In this document: in pieces, positions 60,553-64,000 of the stretch
Numbering within the stretch: position 1 is the first letter of the stretch
How the letters are laid out: each line of letters starts with the position of its first letter
Assembly: GCF_018588945.1 (NCBI RefSeq)
Contig: NZ_JAFIWA010000003.1
Location: forward strand, 1 to 64,000
DNA from: Microbacterium flavescens
GTDB lineage: Bacteria > Actinomycetota > Actinomycetes > Actinomycetales > Microbacteriaceae
Direction of reading: 5' to 3'
DNA length: 64,000 bases
Position numbers and translations under genes: made by a program
The notes under the pieces: generated by a model
The model's database searches: none
Told to the model about the DNA's origin: nothing
The model's input: only the letters and a program-made list of their open reading frames with translations

Positions 60553-63111
60553 TCAGGCGGGGTAGGTCACCAGGCCGAGCTCGACGGGCGAGACCAGCTG
60601 CGGGTGCGACGGCACGACCCGCACGGTGTAGCCGAAGGTTCCGGTCACGGTGAGCGGCAGAGCGCCGGTGAACGACGTCACCCCGTCGACGGCCGGACCC
60701 TCCGGCAGGAGCCGGTAGACCGAGTGGTCGCGGGCGAGCGCGTCGTCCTCGTTCGTGCGCCCGTACGCGAGTTCAACGGCGACGTCGTCGGGCGACAGCC
60801 CGTCGAGCCGGACCGCGGCGCTCACCTCGAGCGTGTCACCCGCCTGCGCCTGCGACGGGATGCCCGAGGAGTCGACACCGGCGATCGAGACGCGGGGCCA
60901 GGCATCCTTCACCCGCACCACGAACTCCGACAGGGCCCGGGCCTCGGCGAAGCCGTCGGCGCGCAGAGCGACGTCATGAGCCGCCGCGGGCACGTACAGC
61001 CGCTGGACGTAGTCGCGGACCATCCGGTCGCTCGTCGCCTTCTTGCCGAGCTCGGTCATGGTGTGGCGCACCATCGCGAGCCAGCGCAGCGGAATGCCGC
61101 CCTCGCGCTCGTAGAACCGCGGCACGAGCTGGTGCTCGATCAGGTCGTAGAGCGCAGACGCCTCGGCGTCATCCCGCTCCTCGTCGTTCGACGCCGTGTC
61201 GGCCGTCGGGATCGCCCAGCCGTTCTCGCCGTCGTACCACTCGTCCCACCAGCCGTCGAGGATCGACAGGTTGAGCACGCCGTTGAGCGCCGCCTTCATG
61301 CCGCTCGTGCCGCACGCCTCGAGCGGACGGAGCGGGTTGTTCAGCCACACGTCGCAGCCCGGATAGAGGTCCTTGGCGAGCGTGATGTCGTAGTCGGGCA
61401 GGAAGACGATGCGTCCGCGCACCTTCGGATCGCGGCTGAAGCGCACGAGCTGCTGGATCAGGATCTTGCCCGAGTCGTCGGCCGGGTGCGACTTGCCGCC
61501 GATCACGATCTGCACCGGGCGCTCGGGGTCGGTCAGCAGCTTCGTCAGCCGCTCGGGGTCACGCAGCATGAGCGTCAGCCGCTTGTACGTCGGCACGCGC
61601 CGCGCGAATCCGATCGTGAGCACCTCGGGGTCGAGCAGCTCGCCGACCCAGGCCGGTGCGACTCCTGAGCCGTTGGAAAGGGATGCCGCGACCCGGCGCC
61701 GCGCCTCGGCGACGAGCTCGCCCTTCATCTGCTGGCGGACGCCCCACAGCTCGGCGTCGGTCACCGTCTCGCGGTCGGTCCAGTCGTGGGCGTCGGTGTG
61801 GGCGTCGCCGAACGTGCGCTCGCTGACGGCCTTGAGCGCGGGATGCACCCACGTCGGGGCGTGCACGCCGTTGGTGATCGACGTGATCGGCACCTCGTCG
61901 GTGTCGACTCCCGGCCACAGGTGGCCGAACATGCCGCGGCTCACCTCGCCGTGCAGCACCGAGACGCCGTTGGCGTGCTGGCCGAGGTGGAGTCCGAGCA
62001 CCGCCATGTTGAAGACGCCCTGGTCGCCGCCGTCCCACGTCTCGAGGCCGAGCGCGATCGCGCGTCCGGCGTCGAGTCCCTCGAACAGCCCGCCGGCGAG
62101 GAAGTCGGCGATGAGGTCGCGCGGGAACCGGTCGATGCCCGCGGGGACGGGCGTGTGCGTCGTGAACACCGTGGAGGCCCGCACCTGCGCGAGCGCGGCG
62201 TCGAAGCCCAGGCCATCGTGCGTGATCAGTTCCGACATCCGCTCCAGGCCCTGGAACCCGGCGTGCCCCTCGTTCGTGTGGTAGACGTCGGGCGCGGGGC
62301 GGCCCGTGATGCCGCACCACGCGCGCACAGCGCGCACGCCGCCGACGCCGAGGAGAAGTTCCTGCAGCAGACGGTGCTCGCCGCCGCCGCCGTAGAGGCG
62401 GTCGGTGACGCGGCGCAGCTCCTCGGAGTTCGCGGGCGTCTCGGAGTCGAGCAGCAGCAGCGGAATGCGGCCGATGTCGGCGACCCACACCCGCGCGTGG
62501 AGGACGCGATCGCCCGGGAGATCGAGCGAGATCTCGACCGGCGCGCCGTACCCGTCACGCAGCAGCGTGAGGCCGAGTCCGTACGGGTCGAGCAGCGGGT
62601 AGCTCTCACGCTGCCAGCCGTCGTCGCCGATGGACTGGCGGAAGTAGCCGGCGCGGTAGAACAGGCCGACGCCTGTGAGCGGCACGCCGAGGTCGGAGGC
62701 GCTCTTGAGGTGGTCGCCGGCCAGGATGCCGAGTCCGCCCGAGTACTGGGGGAGCGAGCCGTCGACGCCGAACTCCGGGGAGAAGTAGGCGATGTGCGCC
62801 GGCTTGGGGCCTTCGAGCTGCTGGAACCAGCGGTCGCCGTCGAGGTAGGCGGTGAGGCGCTCGTCCTCCTCGCGAACACGGTGCACGAAGCCCTCGTCGT
62901 GCGCGAGCTCGTCGAGGCGCTCCTGGCCGAGAGCGCCGAGCATGCGCGCCGGGTTCGCGCCGATCTCGTCCCACAGCGCAGGATCCATCGACGCGAAGAG
63001 GGAGTGCGTCGCGCGGCTCCACGACCAGCGCCAGTTCGACGCGAGGCGGTCGAGTGGGGCGAGGGTTTCGGAGAGGACAGGACGGACGGTGAACGTTCGG
63101 ATGGCCTTCAC
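60553..63111 (-). CDS. glgP: Alpha-glucan (glycogen/maltodextrin) phosphorylase
   Basis: This 852-residue enzyme phosphorolyses alpha-1,4-glucans to glucose-1-phosphate with pyridoxal phosphate. The GT35-type N-terminus RLASNWRWSWSRATHSLFAS, FSPEFGVDGSLPQYSGGLGI, HTNEGHAGF and the PLP lysine region PLEACGTSGMKAALNGVLNL are present. Length and arrangement fit the actinobacterial/thermophile GlgP group rather than the E. coli MalP type. I chose GTG 63111 because a TAGAAT box lies 7 nt upstream; the frame is open 30 codons further. A LacI-type operator covers the -35 region. Confidence 0.93.
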   Translation of the reverse strand: MKAIRTFTVRPVLSETLAPLDRLASNWRWSWSRATHSLFASMDPALWDEIGANPARMLGALGQERLDELAHDEGFVHRVREEDERLTAYLDGDRWFQQLEGPKPAHIAYFSPEFGVDGSLPQYSGGLGILAGDHLKSASDLGVPLTGVGLFYRAGYFRQSIGDDGWQRESYPLLDPYGLGLTLLRDGYGAPVEISLDLPGDRVLHARVWVADIGRIPLLLLDSETPANSEELRRVTDRLYGGGGEHRLLQELLLGVGGVRAVRAWCGITGRPAPDVYHTNEGHAGFQGLERMSELITHDGLGFDAALAQVRASTVFTTHTPVPAGIDRFPRDLIADFLAGGLFEGLDAGRAIALGLETWDGGDQGVFNMAVLGLHLGQHANGVSVLHGEVSRGMFGHLWPGVDTDEVPITSITNGVHAPTWVHPALKAVSERTFGDAHTDAHDWTDRETVTDAELWGVRQQMKGELVAEARRRVAASLSNGSGVAPAWVGELLDPEVLTIGFARRVPTYKRLTLMLRDPERLTKLLTDPERPVQIVIGGKSHPADDSGKILIQQLVRFSRDPKVRGRIVFLPDYDITLAKDLYPGCDVWLNNPLRPLEACGTSGMKAALNGVLNLSILDGWWDEWYDGENGWAIPTADTASNDEERDDAEASALYDLIEHQLVPRFYEREGGIPLRWLAMVRHTMTELGKKATSDRMVRDYVQRLYVPAAAHDVALRADGFAEARALSEFVVRVKDAWPRVSIAGVDSSGIPSQAQAGDTLEVSAAVRLDGLSPDDVAVELAYGRTNEDDALARDHSVYRLLPEGPAVDGVTSFTGALPLTVTGTFGYTVRVVPSHPQLVSPVELGLVTYPA

Positions 63112-63118
63112 GCGAGTG

Positions 63119-63124
63119 ATTCTA
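63119..63124 (-). promoter_or_regulatory. -10 box of the glgP leaderless start
   Basis: TAGAAT on the minus strand is 7 nt before the GTG at 63111. Confidence 0.55.
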
Positions 63125-63135
63125 GGCGTCGAAGA

Positions 63136-63149
63136 TGGAAACGCTTGCA
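63136..63149. promoter_or_regulatory. LacI-family operator upstream of glgP
   Basis: TGGAAACGCTTGCA matches the LacI/CcpA-type consensus TGNAARCGNWWNCA at every defined position. It lies 25 nt upstream of the glgP start and overlaps the expected -35 position (63142-63147), so a bound repressor would block transcription. Regulation by a maltose/glucan-responsive LacI-family repressor is inferred. Confidence 0.65.
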
Positions 63150-63229
63150 CTCGGAGGATGCCGACGGCCGCGCGACGAACGGGGGAAGACGGAATCGTCA
63201 AGGGCGGACGTCGCGTCGCGGCCCGGGTC

Positions 63230-63235
63230 TAGGCT
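63230..63235 (+). promoter_or_regulatory. -10 box of a leaderless start
   Basis: TAGGCT is 6 nt before the ATG at 63242. Confidence 0.45.
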
Positions 63236-63241
63236 CGGCAC

Positions 63242-63475
63242 ATGGCTATCGCACGACTGCACGGAGGTCCGCTCGACGGGCAGCTCCTGCCCCTCGAGAA
63301 CCCCGACCTCGACCGACTCATCGTCCCGTACAGCGAGACGCAGGTCGTCTACGCCCGCAAGGGAGACCTCGAGCGCACCGGAGAATCGGACGGCCCGACC
63401 GAGGCCGAGTACTGGTTCGTGGAGTCGCAGGACGACATCGACCCGTACACCGACATGGCTCGTGACCGTATCTGA
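63242..63475 (+). CDS. Small hypothetical protein
   Basis: This 77-residue soluble protein begins MAIARLHGGPLDGQLLPLEN and contains ARKGDLERTGESDGPTEAEY. It has no signal peptide or hydrophobic segment. HGGPLDG-type starts occur in small uncharacterised actinobacterial and phage proteins. It is leaderless by its -10 spacing and overlaps the start of the CYTH protein gene by 14 nt. Confidence 0.65.
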   Translation: MAIARLHGGPLDGQLLPLENPDLDRLIVPYSETQVVYARKGDLERTGESDGPTEAEYWFVESQDDIDPYTDMARDRI

Positions 63476-64000
63476 CGCAGGCTCCGACGAGGCGCCCGGC
63501 CGCTCGGTCGAGATCGAGCTGAAGTTCGACGTCGCCGAAGGCACCGCCCTGCCCGACTGGTCGTCCCTGCCGGGCGTCGCCTCGGTGAGCGCGGGTGAGA
63601 CGCGCTCGCTCGACGCGGCCTACCTCGACACCGCCGACCTCGCTCTGGCCCGGGCGGGCTACGCGCTGCGCCGCCGCACCGGCGGACCAGACGCCGGCTG
63701 GCACATCAAAGGTCCGCGCGGTGCCGACGGCGGGCGCGTGGAGCTGCACTGGCCACTCGGTGAGGCCGACGCGGTGCCCGCCGGAGCGCGCGCCGAGATC
63801 GCCCCGGTGGCCGGCGATGCGCCGCTTCTGCCCCTCGCCCGAATCCGGAACGAGCGCGTGGCGTACTTCCTGCTCTCGGCCGAGGGCGGCGTCGTCGCCG
63901 AATTCGCCGACGACCACGTCCGCACCCGCGACGAGCGCTCGGGCACCGAGCGCGAGTGGCACGAATGGGAGATCGAGCTCGGGCCTGCTGGGCCCACCGA
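63462..64000 (+). CDS. CYTH domain protein, truncated by window edge
   Basis: From GTG 63462 the frame is open to the end of the window (179 residues seen). The ExExK signature of CYTH proteins is present (E17, E19, K21 in SVEIELKFDV). Strand motifs such as LDAAYLDTADLALARAGYAL and GWHIKGPRG follow. CYTH domains bind organic triphosphates such as thiamine triphosphate, ATP (class IV adenylyl cyclases) or inorganic triphosphate. Actinobacterial members often carry a CHAD domain next, but the 3' part is outside the window. The start overlaps the previous gene. Confidence 0.82.
   Translation, partial: MTVSDAGSDEAPGRSVEIELKFDVAEGTALPDWSSLPGVASVSAGETRSLDAAYLDTADLALARAGYALRRRTGGPDAGWHIKGPRGADGGRVELHWPLGEADAVPAGARAEIAPVAGDAPLLPLARIRNERVAYFLLSAEGGVVAEFADDHVRTRDERSGTEREWHEWEIELGPAGPT

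Overview
The window is high-GC chromosomal DNA from an actinobacterium, most likely a Microbacterium-like member of the Microbacteriaceae. This is inferred from the codon bias, the conserved gene order tlyA-nadK-recN-pyrG-nudix-xerD-parA-scpA-scpB-rluB-tyrA-cmk-der next to a 5S rRNA, the CWB2 and DUF222/HNH proteins, and many genes whose -10 box sits 6-7 nt before the start codon. No database search was run.

Region 1 (1-17.2 kb) is a housekeeping block on the + strand. It begins with the 3' end of a 5S rRNA and its terminator. It continues with a repeat-rich TPR-like protein, a HAD phosphatase, rRNA methylation (TlyA), NAD kinase, RecN, CTP synthase, a Nudix hydrolase, XerD, ParA/ScpA/ScpB, a pseudouridine synthase, prephenate dehydrogenase, CMP kinase and Der. 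Most neighbours overlap by 4 nt, which indicates translational coupling. A Nudix protein with a NYN/PIN-like C-terminal half closes the block.

Region 2 (17.2-38.2 kb) is accessory and rich in cell-surface functions. It holds an S4 protein with a lysoplasmalogenase, two related GNAT acetyltransferases, an Ig-like repeat secreted protein, tRNA-Pro(GGG), an HNH/excalibur surface nuclease-like protein, an MFS exporter, a CWB2 cell-wall protein, an L,D-transpeptidase, an aldo-keto reductase, a secreted beta-helix protein behind LacI-like operator sequence, a DUF222/HNH protein, a glycosyltransferase, a PxKF secreted protein and small hypotheticals.

Region 3 (38.3-57.9 kb) is the highlight: two complete tandem copies of a type IV pilus operon in the same order, pilA-pilV-pilW-pilX-pilD-pilM-pilN-pilO-pilT-pilC. 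They flank a single, oppositely oriented extension ATPase gene, pilB. In copy 1 the major pilin is fused in frame to the minor pilin PilV. In copy 2 the minor pilin PilW is frameshifted at a run of seven G. Eleven-bp-spaced direct repeats lie upstream of both the copy-1 pilin and pilB. I infer two pilus types sharing one extension motor.

Region 4 (57.9-64 kb) carries a BrkB/YihY membrane protein, an NAD(P)H-hydrate epimerase whose reading frame contains a dispersed palindromic repeat, a glutamine amidotransferase, alpha-glucan phosphorylase behind a LacI-type operator, a small unknown protein and a truncated CYTH-domain protein at the window edge.
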